Origin: an uncultured Lachnospiraceae bacterium
Lineage (GTDB): Bacteria > Bacillota > Clostridia > Lachnospirales > Lachnospiraceae
Assembly: GCA_944381405.1 (NCBI GenBank)
Contig: CALWLA010000005.1
Coordinates: 37,006 to 101,005 of the forward strand
DNA length: 64,000 nt
Direction of reading: 5' to 3'
Shown piece after piece: positions 52,787-62,497 of this stretch (position 1 is the first letter of the stretch; every line of letters begins with the position of its first letter). The translations under genes and the position numbers were made by a program. Under the pieces are notes generated by a model. It was not told the origin of the DNA. It was given only the letters and a program-made list of their open reading frames with translations, and searched no databases.

Positions 52787-53914
52787 ATGGAGAAAAAGGA
52801 AGGAGCGGCCGAACATCAAAACGGGCCCATGACGGAAAAAGAACGGCGGGAGCAGCGGAAGCTCTGGGAACGGCTGGGGGCCTATGTCCTGCTGATCGGC
52901 CTTCTGCAGCTTTTCTGTCAGGCGGTCTTCCGGCTCCTGCTAAAGGACCGTGCCGGAGGCTGGCTGCTTCCGGCCCTTGCGGGGACCCTCTGTCTCATGC
53001 TGCTGCTTTTGCTTCTGGCCTGGAGAGGCTACCTGCGGCTCCACAGCATCGCCAGAGGCATCCGGCAGCTGCCGGAGGGAGCCCAGGTACATCTGCCGGA
53101 GGAGGGGGTGACGGAAGCCCTGGCCCGCAGCATCAACCAGACCTCGGATATGCTGGAGGAACAGCGAAAGGCCCTGGGCCGGAGAGATACCGCCCGCATC
53201 GACTGGATCCGGGGCATCTCCCATGACATCCGGACGCCCCTTTCCATGGTGATGGGCTATGCGGAGCTTTTGGAGGAGGACCCGGCCCTTTCCGAGGAAC
53301 AGCAGCAGAGCGTGGCGGTCATCAAGGAACAGAGCCTGAAGATGAAGGCCCTGATCGAGGATCTGAATCTGACCTCCAAGCTGGAATACGACCGGCAGCC
53401 CCTGCGGCTGACCCGGTTCCGTCCGGCAGAGCTTCTGCGGGAATCCGTGGCGGGCATGCTGAACTCCGGATATTTCGACCAGCAGGAGGAGGGGAGCTAT
53501 CAGATCGATCTGATGATCCTGCCGGAATATGAGAGCCTGACGGTAACGGCGGATCACAATCTGCTGCGGAGAGTCTTTGACAACCTGATCGGAAACGCCT
53601 TCCGCCATAATCCCCAGGGCTGCAGCGTGATGATCCTGGCCTATGTGGCTGGCGGCAACGCGGTGGCGGAGGTACGGGACGACGGAAGAGGGATCCCTGA
53701 GGCGGTGGCAAGCCGCATCAACGGACTGGGCAGCAGCCTGCAGGAGACGGAGGCAGAGCCGGAGCAGGATCCTGCCGGAGCCCTCACAGAGGGACCTCAC
53801 ATCATGGGGATGCGCATCGCAAAGCAGATCATGCTGGCCCACGGAGGCAATCTGATCATCAAGCCGGACCGCCATACGGTGGCGGTGATCCTCAATCCCG
53901 CAGGAACGGAATGA
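52787..53914 (+). CDS. sensor histidine kinase of the two-component pair
   Basis: The 375-residue membrane kinase has two helices at about 30-50 and 60-83 with almost no extracytoplasmic loop, the layout of kinases that sense through the membrane or partner transporters. A HAMP-like linker is followed by the H-box GISHDIRTPLS near 143, N-box DNLIGNAFRHNP near 265, G1 DDGRGIPE near 303 and a GMRIAKQIMLAHGG box near 345. Its last 23 bp overlap the convergent comEC gene. Confidence 0.92.
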   Translation: MEKKEGAAEHQNGPMTEKERREQRKLWERLGAYVLLIGLLQLFCQAVFRLLLKDRAGGWLLPALAGTLCLMLLLLLLAWRGYLRLHSIARGIRQLPEGAQVHLPEEGVTEALARSINQTSDMLEEQRKALGRRDTARIDWIRGISHDIRTPLSMVMGYAELLEEDPALSEEQQQSVAVIKEQSLKMKALIEDLNLTSKLEYDRQPLRLTRFRPAELLRESVAGMLNSGYFDQQEEGSYQIDLMILPEYESLTVTADHNLLRRVFDNLIGNAFRHNPQGCSVMILAYVAGGNAVAEVRDDGRGIPEAVASRINGLGSSLQETEAEPEQDPAGALTEGPHIMGMRIAKQIMLAHGGNLIIKPDRHTVAVILNPAGTE

Positions 53915-56333
53915 TCCGAAGCCTCCTGCCGTCTGTCAGCAGGCGGATGCCGCCGGAGCGCCCGGTCATGAGCGGCTTTGCGCCATAGTGGGAAAACCGT
54001 TCCACTACCTCCCGGTGGGGATGTCCATAGGAATTGTTTTCCCCATAGGAAAAAAGAACGTATTCCGGCGCAAATTGTTTTAACAGGACGTCGGAATTGC
54101 TGCTGCGGCTTCCGTGGTGGGCGGCTTTATAGACGGTAAGCCTTCCCGGAAGGAACAGGCCCTCCGAAAGGGCCTGATGCTGCCGCAGCGCTTTCGCCAG
54201 AAGGGCCTCGTCTCCCTTCATCATATCTCCGGTAAAAAGCATGCTGAAGCCGCCGTACCGGAGCAGTAGCGCCTCCGAGTGGGAATTCAGCTCCGGGGTA
54301 CGGGCCCTGCCGGGATACAGGCATAAAAGCTCCGGGCCACCGGGCAGCGAAAGCCGGTCGCCCTCGGAAAAATAATGGATGTCCTCCTGGGAGAAAAAGG
54401 CCTTCAGCGGGTCGTAGGCGGGATCCTCCCTGGCGGCCTTTGGCAGCAGGAGCCGCTCTATGGTAAGCTCCGGCGTGTTGGACAGCAGATAGGAAAGACC
54501 GCTGGTATGATCCGCGTCGCAGTGGCTGATGATGGCGGCGGAGAGCCGGGAGACGCCCTGTGAAAGGAGCACCGGCTCCAGGGTGTATTTTCCCAGCTCC
54601 GATTCCGAGGTACTGCCTCCGTCGATGAGGATGCTGGTATCCTGATAGCGGATGAGAAAGCCGTCTCCCTGCCCCACATCGATGGCGGTGATCTCCAGCT
54701 CTCTGGGCGGGGATTTTACGAAAAGCCCTGCGGAAAGGGTCAGCAGCAGGAAATAAAGCAGGGCCCGAAGCTCCGGCCGGATCCGGAAGAGCCGCCGGAA
54801 GAGCCCGTGGATGACAGCTTGCCGCAGGGAAAAACGGTTTTTCAAAAGCTTTGGGGCAGGGCCTTTTTCCGGCAGCTCCCACAGGCGCTTCCTGCAGAAA
54901 AAGGGAAAGAACAGCAGCACAAAACCGGCGAGCATCAGAAAATAATACAGGACGATTTCTTTGAGTTCCGGTCTCCCCAACAGGATGGAGGAGGCCGGAA
55001 ATTTTTTTGTGATGGAACAGAGCTGCTCATAAAACAGCAGGATGTAGTGACCGGCGCCGGCAGCGCCCCGGGCCAGAAGCCAGAGAAAGCCTGCGGCGGG
55101 AGCGAGAAGGGGGCTTTCCTGCAGCAGGGAGGTCAGAAGCCCCAGGCAGAGGGCCAGGAGGCCGGAACAGAGGACGAAGCCCATCAGGGGGATGACGATG
55201 AAATTCAGCAGGATCCCATAGGGTGGAAAGGTGAAAAAATGATAGAGGATCAGGGGCAGGGTGAAAAACTGGATGGCGGTGCTGGTGAACACGGTGCGGA
55301 CAGCCCCGGGGAGCCGTCCCCGGTGGGAGATATACAGGACAAAGCCCGTTTTCCTGCTCCGGTTTTCCCGCTCCAGCTCCAGGGCCCGTAACAGATGCTC
55401 CCCCAGCAGGCTGATGGCAAGAATGGCGCCGAAGGAAAGCTGAAAGCCGCTCTGGAGGAGGATGTAGGGATAGGCGGCGGCCAACAGCAGGGCAGAAAGC
55501 CCCAGGGCGGACAGGGAATCATAGCTGCGGCCAAGGCGCAGGCTCAAAAATTTTGCCAGCAGCATGACCACGGCCCTTACGGCGGAGCCCTGAGCGCCGG
55601 TAAGAAAACCATAGCTGACCACCAGCAGGGAAGATAGCAAGCCTGCGCCGGAAAGCCCCATGCCGAGAACCCGCAGCAGACGGAAAAAGCCCATGCCGAT
55701 GATGCCCACATGCAGGCCGGAAACCGCCAGCAGATGGGCGATGCCCTGGGACTGATAAAGATCCCGTACTCCCTCGTCCATTTCCGATTTATCTCCCAGA
55801 AGCAGCGCCCGGTACAGACCGGCGTCCTTTTGGGGCAGCAGGGCGTCCAGCACCTCCATGCAGCGCTGCCGCAGGCTGCCCAGGGTGGAAAAATAAGGCA
55901 GGCCGCTGCTGAGGATACCGCCCTGCCGGTATGCCTCCAGGGCCTCCTCCGAGGAGATGCCAAGGCCCTTCAGATAAAGGCCGTAGTCGAATTCGCCGGG
56001 ATTGCGGATGCCGTAACGGGAAAAGAAAGCCTGGTGCTGGGGCTGAGAGAATTCCCCAGAGACTGCCGCAGCCCGGAAAAAGCCTGCAAGAAAGAAAAGA
56101 AAGCAGCATAAGAAAAAGAGCAGAGGTCCTTTTTCCAAACCTCTGCTCTTAAAAAACGGTTTTCGGTTCCGGAGGTCCTCCTCCGGAGCTCTGCAGGCTG
56201 CCAGAAGCAGCAGCATACAGAGAAACAGGCTTCCTGCAAAGCACCGCAGGCCTGCGGAAAGCTCGCAGATCCCGCTGATCTCTCCAAGCACAAACGATCC
56301 GGCGATCCATGGAAAAAGACGGCCGGTATACAT
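53892..56333 (-). CDS. comEC: ComEC/Rec2-type DNA uptake channel protein
   Basis: ComEC forms the inner-membrane channel through which single-stranded DNA enters during natural transformation. The 813-residue protein has an N-terminal OB-like region with three helices and a central competence domain with many helices (GIAHLLAVSGLHVGIIG near 205, LTGAQGSAVRAVVMLL near 250). A C-terminal metallo-beta-lactamase-like domain from about 550 holds DVGQGDGFLIR, HCDADHTSG, FTGDM and KAAHHGSRSSNS. ATG 56331-56333 with AGAAAGGA is preferred over TTG at 56351. No comEA, comGA or pilus genes are in the window, so competence is not shown. Confidence 0.93.
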   Translation of the reverse strand: MYTGRLFPWIAGSFVLGEISGICELSAGLRCFAGSLFLCMLLLLAACRAPEEDLRNRKPFFKSRGLEKGPLLFFLCCFLFFLAGFFRAAAVSGEFSQPQHQAFFSRYGIRNPGEFDYGLYLKGLGISSEEALEAYRQGGILSSGLPYFSTLGSLRQRCMEVLDALLPQKDAGLYRALLLGDKSEMDEGVRDLYQSQGIAHLLAVSGLHVGIIGMGFFRLLRVLGMGLSGAGLLSSLLVVSYGFLTGAQGSAVRAVVMLLAKFLSLRLGRSYDSLSALGLSALLLAAAYPYILLQSGFQLSFGAILAISLLGEHLLRALELERENRSRKTGFVLYISHRGRLPGAVRTVFTSTAIQFFTLPLILYHFFTFPPYGILLNFIVIPLMGFVLCSGLLALCLGLLTSLLQESPLLAPAAGFLWLLARGAAGAGHYILLFYEQLCSITKKFPASSILLGRPELKEIVLYYFLMLAGFVLLFFPFFCRKRLWELPEKGPAPKLLKNRFSLRQAVIHGLFRRLFRIRPELRALLYFLLLTLSAGLFVKSPPRELEITAIDVGQGDGFLIRYQDTSILIDGGSTSESELGKYTLEPVLLSQGVSRLSAAIISHCDADHTSGLSYLLSNTPELTIERLLLPKAAREDPAYDPLKAFFSQEDIHYFSEGDRLSLPGGPELLCLYPGRARTPELNSHSEALLLRYGGFSMLFTGDMMKGDEALLAKALRQHQALSEGLFLPGRLTVYKAAHHGSRSSNSDVLLKQFAPEYVLFSYGENNSYGHPHREVVERFSHYGAKPLMTGRSGGIRLLTDGRRLRIIPFLRD

Positions 56334-56506
56334 CGATTCCTTTCTCCGCAAAAGCGGCGGCAGCCAGGAAACAGCCGGCGGCAGAAAAGCCGGTGACTGT
56401 CAGGCAGCCGGTGGCGGCGGGCATCTGCAGTGGGGCCTGCAGAAAACGTTGTGATAAAACAGGCGGCAGGGTCTTTGCCGCAGGGGCGGGCCCGCAGGTC
56501 CGCAGC

Positions 56507-57388
56507 TTAGGTGTGGGGAAGCTCCCGCAGCTTGCGTTCCGCAACGATGGCTAGGGCGCCGGGGCCTGTGTGGCAGGCGATGGCCAGGGCCAGAGGCGCC
56601 ATATAGAAATCCGCCTTGGGCCAGCGCTCCTTCGCCTCCTGCATGAATTCCTGAGCCATGGCCTCGTTCTGGGTATGGGCGATCATGATATAACTGTTTT
56701 CTGCCTCGGGATCCGACAGCCGGTTATTCAGGCAGTCCTGGATGGCTGCCAGCATGGTCTCCTTTGCCTGGGACATGGTGCGGACCTTGGCAAAGGCGTC
56801 CAGCTTGTCGCCGTCGATCTTCAGCACGGGCTTGATCCTTAGCAGCGTACCCAGCGCCGCGGCAGCCGGCGTGATGCGGCCGCCTTTTTTCAGATATTTC
56901 AGGGTGGTGACGGTAATAAAGATCAGGCTGTCCTTGCGGGTGTCCTCCAGGATCCGCTTGATGGAAGCGCCGTCATAGCCCAGACGTGCCAGCTCCATGG
57001 CGTTCAGGGCAGCCTGCCGCTCTGTAACGGAAACAGAGGTGTTGTCCACCGGGAAGACCCTGCCGGCATAGGGCTCATCCGCCGCCAGCATGGTCATGGT
57101 CTGATAGGCTCCCGTGAGTCCGGAGGAAAGGGGGATGCAGACGATCTGATCGTGATCCGCAAGCAGCTTATCCCAAAGCTCCGTAATCTCCGCAGGAGAG
57201 CACTGGGAGGTGGAAAGCTCCGCCCCCTCTGCCATTTTCTGATAAAAATCCTCTGCCGTCAGGCTGATGTCTTCATAAAACTGGACGCCGTTTACGATAA
57301 AGGGCGCCGGCAGTACATAAAGGCCAAGCTGCGCAGCCTCCTGCTGCGAGATGCCGCTGTGTGAGTCGGTAACGATTGCAATCTTCAT
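56507..57388 (-). CDS. DegV family fatty-acid-binding protein
   Basis: The 293-residue cytoplasmic protein binds a fatty acid and, as in FakB, may present it to the FakA kinase. It shows the family start IAIVTDSHSGISQQEA, STSQCSPAE near 80, PLSSGLTGAYQT near 105, the lipid-pocket LKKGGRI near 187 and a C-terminal HTGPGALAI with the conserved His. It lies 37 bp downstream of gpmI on the same strand and is likely co-transcribed. fakA is not in the window. Confidence 0.94.
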   Translation of the reverse strand: MKIAIVTDSHSGISQQEAAQLGLYVLPAPFIVNGVQFYEDISLTAEDFYQKMAEGAELSTSQCSPAEITELWDKLLADHDQIVCIPLSSGLTGAYQTMTMLAADEPYAGRVFPVDNTSVSVTERQAALNAMELARLGYDGASIKRILEDTRKDSLIFITVTTLKYLKKGGRITPAAAALGTLLRIKPVLKIDGDKLDAFAKVRTMSQAKETMLAAIQDCLNNRLSDPEAENSYIMIAHTQNEAMAQEFMQEAKERWPKADFYMAPLALAIACHTGPGALAIVAERKLRELPHT

Positions 57389-57425
57389 GGGTTTACCTGG
57401 TGTGGAAGGCGGTGCCTTCAGACGT

Positions 57426-58970
57426 TTATTTCTTGATCAAAAGGGACTTTCCGGTCATTTCCTTTGGCTGGGGAAGTCCCATCAGCTCCAACAGGGTGGG
57501 GGCGATATCCGCCAGCACGCCATTTTCCCGAAGGCCTATTCCCGGTCCGGCGTTATAAAGGATAAAGGGAACCGGACTTGTGGTGTGCGCGGTAAAGGGC
57601 TCTCCGGTCTCGGGGTCGATCATCATGTCGCAGTTTCCGTGATCGGCGCAGATGAACAGCACGCCGCCGGTTTTGTCGATGGATTCGCAGACCTTTCCGA
57701 TGCAGGTATCCACGGTCTCCACCGCCTTGACGGCTGCCGGGATGACGCCGGTGTGGCCCACCATGTCCGGATTGGCGAAGTTGCAGATCACCACATCGTA
57801 TTTTCCGGATTCGATGGCGCCGCAGAGCTTTTCGCAGACCATGGGGGCGCTCATCTCAGGCTTCAGATCGTAGGTGGGCACCTCCTTGGGAGAGGGCACC
57901 AGGATACGGTCCTCCCCTTCGTTGGGGGTCTCTACGCCGCCGTTGAAGAAGAAGGTGACATGGGCGTATTTCTCCGTCTCCGCCACACGGCACTGGGTCT
58001 TTCCATTGGCTGCAAGATATTCTCCCAGGGTGTTGTGAATCTCTTCCTTGTGGAAGGCCACCTGCTTGTTGCCGATGGTCTCGTCGTAGTCCACAAAGCA
58101 GGTAAAGAGCACATGGGGACGCACCTTCCTTTCAAAGCCGGAAAAGCTGTCGTCGCAGAAGGCTCTGGTCATCTGCCGCGCCCGGTCGGGCCGGAAGTTG
58201 AAGAACACGACGGAATCCCCCTCCTGGATGCAGGCAGTGGGATGTCCCTCCTTTTCGATGACCACGGGAACGATAAATTCATCGTAAACCTTTTCCTGAT
58301 AGGTGGCTTCCATGGCGGCCTCTGCTGAGGGGGCCTTTCTGCCGGTGCCCTGGGTCAGGGCGTCGTAGGCCTTTTCCGTCCGGTCCCAGTTCTTGTCCCG
58401 GTCCATGGCATAATAACGGCCGCTGATGGTAGCGATCTCGCCGCAGCCAAGCTCCTGCATCTTCTGCTCCAGGGCCTTGATATAGGAAAGACCGCTGTCC
58501 GGCGGGGTGTCCCGGCCGTCCATGAAGCAGTGGACATAGACCTTTTTCAAACCGCTGCGCCGTGCCAGCTCCAGAAGTCCATAGATGTGGGTGATGTGGC
58601 TGTGGACGCCGCCGTCAGAAACGAGCCCCATGAGATGCAGGGCGCTGTCCTTTTCCTTGCAGTTGGCCACTGCCGCCTGCAACTCGGGAATCTCAAAAAA
58701 GTCTCCGTCTTCGATGGACTTTGTAATGCGGGTCAGCTCCTGATAAACGATGCGGCCAGCGCCCATGTTCAGGTGGCCCACCTCGGAGTTGCCCATCTGT
58801 CCGTCGGGAAGTCCTACGGAAAGTCCGGAGGCGTAGCCCTTGACAAAGGGGCATTCCGCCATCAGTTTATCCAAATGCGGCTTTTTGGCCATGGCAACCG
58901 CGTTGCCTTCGGTTTCCTCCCGAAGCCCAAAGCCGTCCATGATCACCAGTACGACCGGTTTTCTGTTCAT
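57426..58970 (-). CDS. gpmI: 2,3-bisphosphoglycerate-independent phosphoglycerate mutase
   Basis: Converts 3-phosphoglycerate to 2-phosphoglycerate in glycolysis with two Mn2+ ions. The 514-residue protein has the metal-binding start LVIMDGFGLRE, catalytic Ser in GQMGNSEVGHLNMGAGR near 62, SDGGVHSHITH near 123, HCFMDGRDTPP near 150, FNFRPDRARQ near 260 and CADHGNCDMM near 440. GGAGG precedes the minus-strand ATG. A promoter with TTGCCA and TAAAAT lies about 50-75 bp upstream. The enzyme pairs with degV in an operon. Confidence 0.97.
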   Translation of the reverse strand: MNRKPVVLVIMDGFGLREETEGNAVAMAKKPHLDKLMAECPFVKGYASGLSVGLPDGQMGNSEVGHLNMGAGRIVYQELTRITKSIEDGDFFEIPELQAAVANCKEKDSALHLMGLVSDGGVHSHITHIYGLLELARRSGLKKVYVHCFMDGRDTPPDSGLSYIKALEQKMQELGCGEIATISGRYYAMDRDKNWDRTEKAYDALTQGTGRKAPSAEAAMEATYQEKVYDEFIVPVVIEKEGHPTACIQEGDSVVFFNFRPDRARQMTRAFCDDSFSGFERKVRPHVLFTCFVDYDETIGNKQVAFHKEEIHNTLGEYLAANGKTQCRVAETEKYAHVTFFFNGGVETPNEGEDRILVPSPKEVPTYDLKPEMSAPMVCEKLCGAIESGKYDVVICNFANPDMVGHTGVIPAAVKAVETVDTCIGKVCESIDKTGGVLFICADHGNCDMMIDPETGEPFTAHTTSPVPFILYNAGPGIGLRENGVLADIAPTLLELMGLPQPKEMTGKSLLIKK

Positions 58971-59017
58971 TGTCCTTGTTCCTCCAATTCTGTTCCAAAA
59001 GGTTCTGTCTCCCGGCT

Positions 59018-59046
59018 ATTTTAACATAGTTAAGGAGAAATGGCAA
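59018..59046 (-). promoter_or_regulatory. gpmI promoter
   Basis: Minus strand TTGCCA (59046-59041), a 17-base spacer and TAAAAT (59023-59018), with TGT before the -10. Confidence 0.7.
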
Positions 59047-59058
59047 AAAATTGTCAAT

Positions 59059-59685
59059 CTATCGGATGAAATTCGTGCAGGCGATGTTTTCGCTGTCCGG
59101 ATAGGGAACGCCCTGTTCCTTTCCAGCCACAAAGCAGCGCATCATCCAGACCATGTTCCGGGCGAGGTTGCGCATGGTCTGCATGCCCTCTTCATCCTCA
59201 GGCGCGTCTGCGGCTACCCGGCCATGGACCATGTTCCAGTAGGTGGAGCCCGCCACAGGCATCTGGGAGATGCCGAAATATTTGTTCAGGGCGTCCAGGG
59301 TGGCGGAGGTGCCGCCCCGGCGGGCAACTGCCACGGAGGCGGCGGGCTTAAAACGGAAAGCCTCCGCTCCGGCGTTGCTGTAAAAGGCCCTGTCCAGGAA
59401 GGAGAAGATCCTGCCGCTGGGATGGGCGTAGTAAACCGGGGTCCCGAAGACAAAGCCGTCGGCCTGCCGGGCCTTTTCCACAAACTCGTTGACGCCGCCG
59501 TCCTGCAGCACGCAGCAGCCCTTTGTCCGGCAGCCGCCGCACTGGAGGCAGTCGGAGATGGGATCCTTCAGCTGGAATACCTCCGTCTCGACGCCCTCTG
59601 CTTCAAACACCTTTATCATCTCGGAAAGGGCAGCCATGGTGGTGCCATGCTCGTGGCTGCTGCCGTTTACCAACAGTACCTTCAT
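59059..59685 (-). CDS. NADPH-dependent FMN reductase / iron-sulfur flavoprotein
   Basis: The 208-residue flavodoxin-fold protein starts [15 protein letters not shown], the FMN phosphate loop. It has a cysteine cluster [13 protein letters not shown] near 47-58, which in relatives binds [4Fe-4S] or is redox-active. [19 protein letters not shown] near 79 contacts the flavin, and [13 protein letters not shown] near 113 follows. The protein is probably an electron-transfer or quinone/nitro reductase protein in the cytoplasm. AGGAGG precedes the start. It is divergent from uvrB and shares a 122-bp control region with it. Confidence 0.88.
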   Translation of the reverse strand: MKVLLVNGSSHEHGTTMAALSEMIKVFEAEGVETEVFQLKDPISDCLQCGGCRTKGCCVLQDGGVNEFVEKARQADGFVFGTPVYYAHPSGRIFSFLDRAFYSNAGAEAFRFKPAASVAVARRGGTSATLDALNKYFGISQMPVAGSTYWNMVHGRVAADAPEDEEGMQTMRNLARNMVWMMRCFVAGKEQGVPYPDSENIACTNFIR

Positions 59686-59701
59686 TTTTATACCTCCTGG
59701 C

Positions 59702-59740
59702 AGGATATGAATTGACAGTCATTTATGTATATCCTACAAT
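59702..59740 (+). promoter_or_regulatory. uvrB promoter flanked by inverted repeat
   Basis: TTGACA (59712-59717), a 17-base spacer and TACAAT (59735-59740). AGGATAT (59702-59708) and ATATCCT (59729-59735) form a 7-bp inverted repeat spanning the -35 region, a possible repressor site. No clear LexA/DinR box is seen. Confidence 0.65.
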
Positions 59741-59807
59741 AAAATCCAGAAAAAGAAAAGGACGAAGACAGAGAAAAAGAACGACGGAAAGGCAGAGAGG
59801 AAGGGAT

Positions 59808-61793
59808 ATGGACCACTTCGAATTAGTATCAGAATACGCCCCCACCGGGGACCAGCCCCAGGCCATTGCGGAGCTGGTAAAGGGCTTCCGGGAGGGAAAC
59901 CAGTTTCAGACGCTGCTGGGGGCCACAGGCTCCGGAAAGACCTTTACCATGGCCAACGTGATCCAGCAGCTGAACAAGCCTACCCTCATCATCGCCCACA
60001 ACAAGACCCTGGCGGCGCAGCTCTACAGCGAGTTCAAGGAATTTTTTCCCAACAACGCGGTGGAGTATTTCGTGTCTTATTACGATTACTATCAGCCGGA
60101 GGCCTATGTGCCCTCCACGGACACCTATATCGAAAAGGATTCCGACATCAACGACGAGATCGACAAGCTCAGGCATTCCGCCACGGCAGCCCTGTCGGAG
60201 CGGGAGGACGTGATCATCGTGGCCTCCGTGTCCTGCATCTACGGCCTGGGTTCTCCCATCGATTATAAGAAAATGACGGTTTCCCTGCGGCCGGGGCAGA
60301 CCCATGACCGGGACGAGATCATCCGGCGGCTGGTGGACATGCAGTATACCCGAAACGAGATGGACTTTAAACGAGGCACCTTCCGGGTGCACGGAGACGT
60401 GCTGGAGATCTACCCCTCCTATTCCGGAGGAGAGGCCTACCGGGTGGAGTTTTTCGGGGACGAGATCGACCGGATCACCGCCTTTGACTCCGTTACGGGA
60501 CAGACCAAGACCGCCCTCAACCATGTGCTGGTATTTCCCGCCTCCCACTATGTGGTGCCCAAGGAAAAAATGGAGGCGGCCTGCGGCAGGATCCTGGAGG
60601 AAATGGAGGAACGGGTATCCTTTTTCAAATCCGAGGACAAGCTGATCGAGGCCCAGCGGATCTCCGAGCGCACCAATTTCGACGTGGAGATGCTGCGGGA
60701 GACCGGATTCTGCTCCGGCATCGAGAACTATTCCAGACATCTGGTGGGTTCCCCTGCAGGGGCGCCGCCCTACACCTTGATCGACTATTTTCCAAAGGAA
60801 TTCCTGATCATCGTGGACGAGTCCCACATCACCCTGCCTCAGGTGCGGGGCATGTACGCAGGGGACCACAGCCGGAAGACCACCCTGGTGGACTACGGCT
60901 TCCGTCTGCCCTCGGCTCTGGACAACCGGCCCCTGAACTTTGAGGAATTCGAGGAAAAGATCGACCAGATGATGTTCGTGTCCGCTACCCCGGGCCCCTA
61001 TGAGGAGTCCCACGAGCTTTTGCGGGCGGAGCAGATCATCCGGCCTACGGGGCTTCTGGATCCGGAGGTATTCGTGCGCCCGGTGGAGGGCCAGATCGAC
61101 GATCTGGTAACGGAGATCAACCGGGAAACGGAAAAGGGAAACAAGGTGCTGGTGACGACGCTCACCAAGCGCATGGCGGAGGATCTGACCAAATATATGC
61201 AGGACATCGGCATCCGGGTGCGGTATCTCCATTCCGACATCGACACCCTGGAACGGAGCCAGATCATCCGGGATATGCGGCTGGGGCTCTTCGATGTGCT
61301 GGTGGGCATCAACCTGCTGCGGGAGGGCCTGGACATTCCGGAGGTATCCCTGGTGGCGATCCTGGATGCGGACAAGGAAGGTTTCTTAAGAAGCGAGACC
61401 TCTCTGATCCAGACCATCGGCCGGGCGGCGAGAAACGCCGAGGGCCATGTGATCATGTATGCGGACACCATCACCGAGTCCATGGGCCGGGCCATCGAGG
61501 AGACCAACCGCCGCCGCAGCGTTCAGGACGCCTATAACAAGGCCCACGGCATCACGCCCCAGACCATCAAAAAGGCGGTGCGGGACCTGATCGTCATCTC
61601 CAAGAGCGTGGAGGACGATTCCGGAAAGAACTCCAAGGATCCGGAGTCCATGACGGAAAAGGAACTGCGGGCCCTGGAAAAGGAGCTGACGAAAAAAATG
61701 CGCATCTGCGCCGCGGAGCTCAACTTCGAGGAGGCGGCCGTGCTGCGTGACCGGTTGGTGGAGATCCGGAAGATCCTGTACGATAAGCAGTGA
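59808..61793 (+). CDS. uvrB: excinuclease ABC subunit B
   Basis: UvrB is the damage-verifying helicase-like subunit of nucleotide excision repair. At 661 residues it matches the family. It has Walker [11 protein letters not shown] near 38-47, the beta-hairpin [21 protein letters not shown] near 92, DEXH-type VDESH near 338, the helicase motif QTIGRAARN near 537 and a C-terminal UVR domain ([26 protein letters not shown]) that binds UvrC. ATG 59808 follows GAGGAAGGG. A much longer in-frame ORF upstream (from 59523) is antisense to the flavoprotein gene and is not used. uvrA is not in the window. Confidence 0.97.
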   Translation: MDHFELVSEYAPTGDQPQAIAELVKGFREGNQFQTLLGATGSGKTFTMANVIQQLNKPTLIIAHNKTLAAQLYSEFKEFFPNNAVEYFVSYYDYYQPEAYVPSTDTYIEKDSDINDEIDKLRHSATAALSEREDVIIVASVSCIYGLGSPIDYKKMTVSLRPGQTHDRDEIIRRLVDMQYTRNEMDFKRGTFRVHGDVLEIYPSYSGGEAYRVEFFGDEIDRITAFDSVTGQTKTALNHVLVFPASHYVVPKEKMEAACGRILEEMEERVSFFKSEDKLIEAQRISERTNFDVEMLRETGFCSGIENYSRHLVGSPAGAPPYTLIDYFPKEFLIIVDESHITLPQVRGMYAGDHSRKTTLVDYGFRLPSALDNRPLNFEEFEEKIDQMMFVSATPGPYEESHELLRAEQIIRPTGLLDPEVFVRPVEGQIDDLVTEINRETEKGNKVLVTTLTKRMAEDLTKYMQDIGIRVRYLHSDIDTLERSQIIRDMRLGLFDVLVGINLLREGLDIPEVSLVAILDADKEGFLRSETSLIQTIGRAARNAEGHVIMYADTITESMGRAIEETNRRRSVQDAYNKAHGITPQTIKKAVRDLIVISKSVEDDSGKNSKDPESMTEKELRALEKELTKKMRICAAELNFEEAAVLRDRLVEIRKILYDKQ

Positions 61794-61800
61794 TTTTTTC

Positions 61801-61828
61801 TTGCTATTTCCTGTTCCCGTGCTATAAT
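61801..61828 (+). promoter_or_regulatory. tRNA-Ala promoter
   Basis: TTGCTA (61801-61806), a 16-base spacer and TATAAT (61823-61828), about 11 bases ahead of the tRNA 5' end. Confidence 0.8.
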
Positions 61829-61838
61829 AAATATCTAC

Positions 61839-61911
61839 GGGGACATAGCTCAGCTGGGAGAGCGTTGCGTTCGCAACGCAAAGGTCGCGGGTTCGAATCC
61901 CGTTGTCTCCA
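61839..61911 (+). tRNA. tRNA-Ala (anticodon CGC)
   Basis: A 73-base cloverleaf. The acceptor stem is GGGGACA (61839-61845) with TGTCTCC (61904-61910) and discriminator A. The D stem is GCTC/GAGC, the anticodon stem TTGCG/CGCAA with loop TTCGCAA and anticodon CGC (61872-61874), and the T-loop is TTCGAAT. The third acceptor pair is G-U, the alanine identity element, which supports Ala for codon GCG. CCA is not encoded. tRNA 3' ends are common integrase targets, and an integrase remnant lies 165 bp downstream. Confidence 0.95.
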
Positions 61912-61917
61912 TCTATG

Positions 61918-61975
61918 AAAAAAGCATGGTATATTCGGGAAAATGTTGAAAATCCCTTATATACCGTGCTTTTTT
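61918..61975. terminator. terminator after tRNA-Ala
   Basis: AAAAAAGCATGGTATAT (61918-61934) pairs with ATATACCGTGCTTTTTT (61959-61975), with one A/C mismatch and an inner GGGA/TCCC. T runs occur on both strands. Confidence 0.85.
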
Positions 61976-62077
61976 GATGTTTTGGGCCGGTGTCTCATAG
62001 GCCTTTTCCTGAAATTTTCAGGACGAATATGGACATTTTCAGGAAAAATTTGCCCACGAATTTGCCCACGAAATAGT

Positions 62078-62497
62078 TTACATAATCTTTTCCATGTGCC
62101 GTATTACTAGATCGCTCATCTTTTTTTCTTGATCAGACAGGGCGTGCCGGTAGACTGATTTCATCACATTATCCGTCTTCCAGCCGCCCGCCTGCATGAT
62201 ATATACGTCCGGCACTCCGAGAGCGTGAGAGCGGGATGCGTAGTAATGACGGAGCTTATGCACACTGAAGTGCGGGATACCTAACCGCTTCAATGTGCGG
62301 CGCAGATACAGGTTGATGTTATCTGGCTTTCCGTTGTAGACGTAGCCCTGCTTCCTGATCTGGTCTGCGAGCGCCGCAGGTATCCTGACGGTTCGAGTGC
62401 TTTCCGCAGTCTTGCCACCGGATTTCACGATATAGGACCGCCCGTCAGTGATCACCATCGACTTGTCTATCCTGACCGTATCACCAATTGCATCAGA
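62078..62497 (-). pseudogene. tyrosine recombinase (phage-type integrase), C-terminal remnant
   Basis: On the minus strand about 135 residues of an integrase catalytic domain remain. They hold GGKTAESTRTVRIP (the core before box I), HKLRHYYASRSHALGV (box II with the HxLRH triad) and AGGWKTDNVMKSVYRHAL ahead of the C-terminus (the usual catalytic Tyr lies in VYRH). The reading frame extends beyond the first ATG (62456-62458) to about 62486 with integrase-like sequence, then stops at 62501. The N-terminal DNA-binding domain and box I Arg are missing. It lies 165 bp from tRNA-Ala, the classical insertion site, and is probably inactive. Confidence 0.8.

Noticed and set aside
59523..59807. Upstream extension of the uvrB ORF
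   Set aside because: It is antisense to the flavoprotein gene and lies ahead of the uvrB promoter; the family N-terminus begins at 59808.
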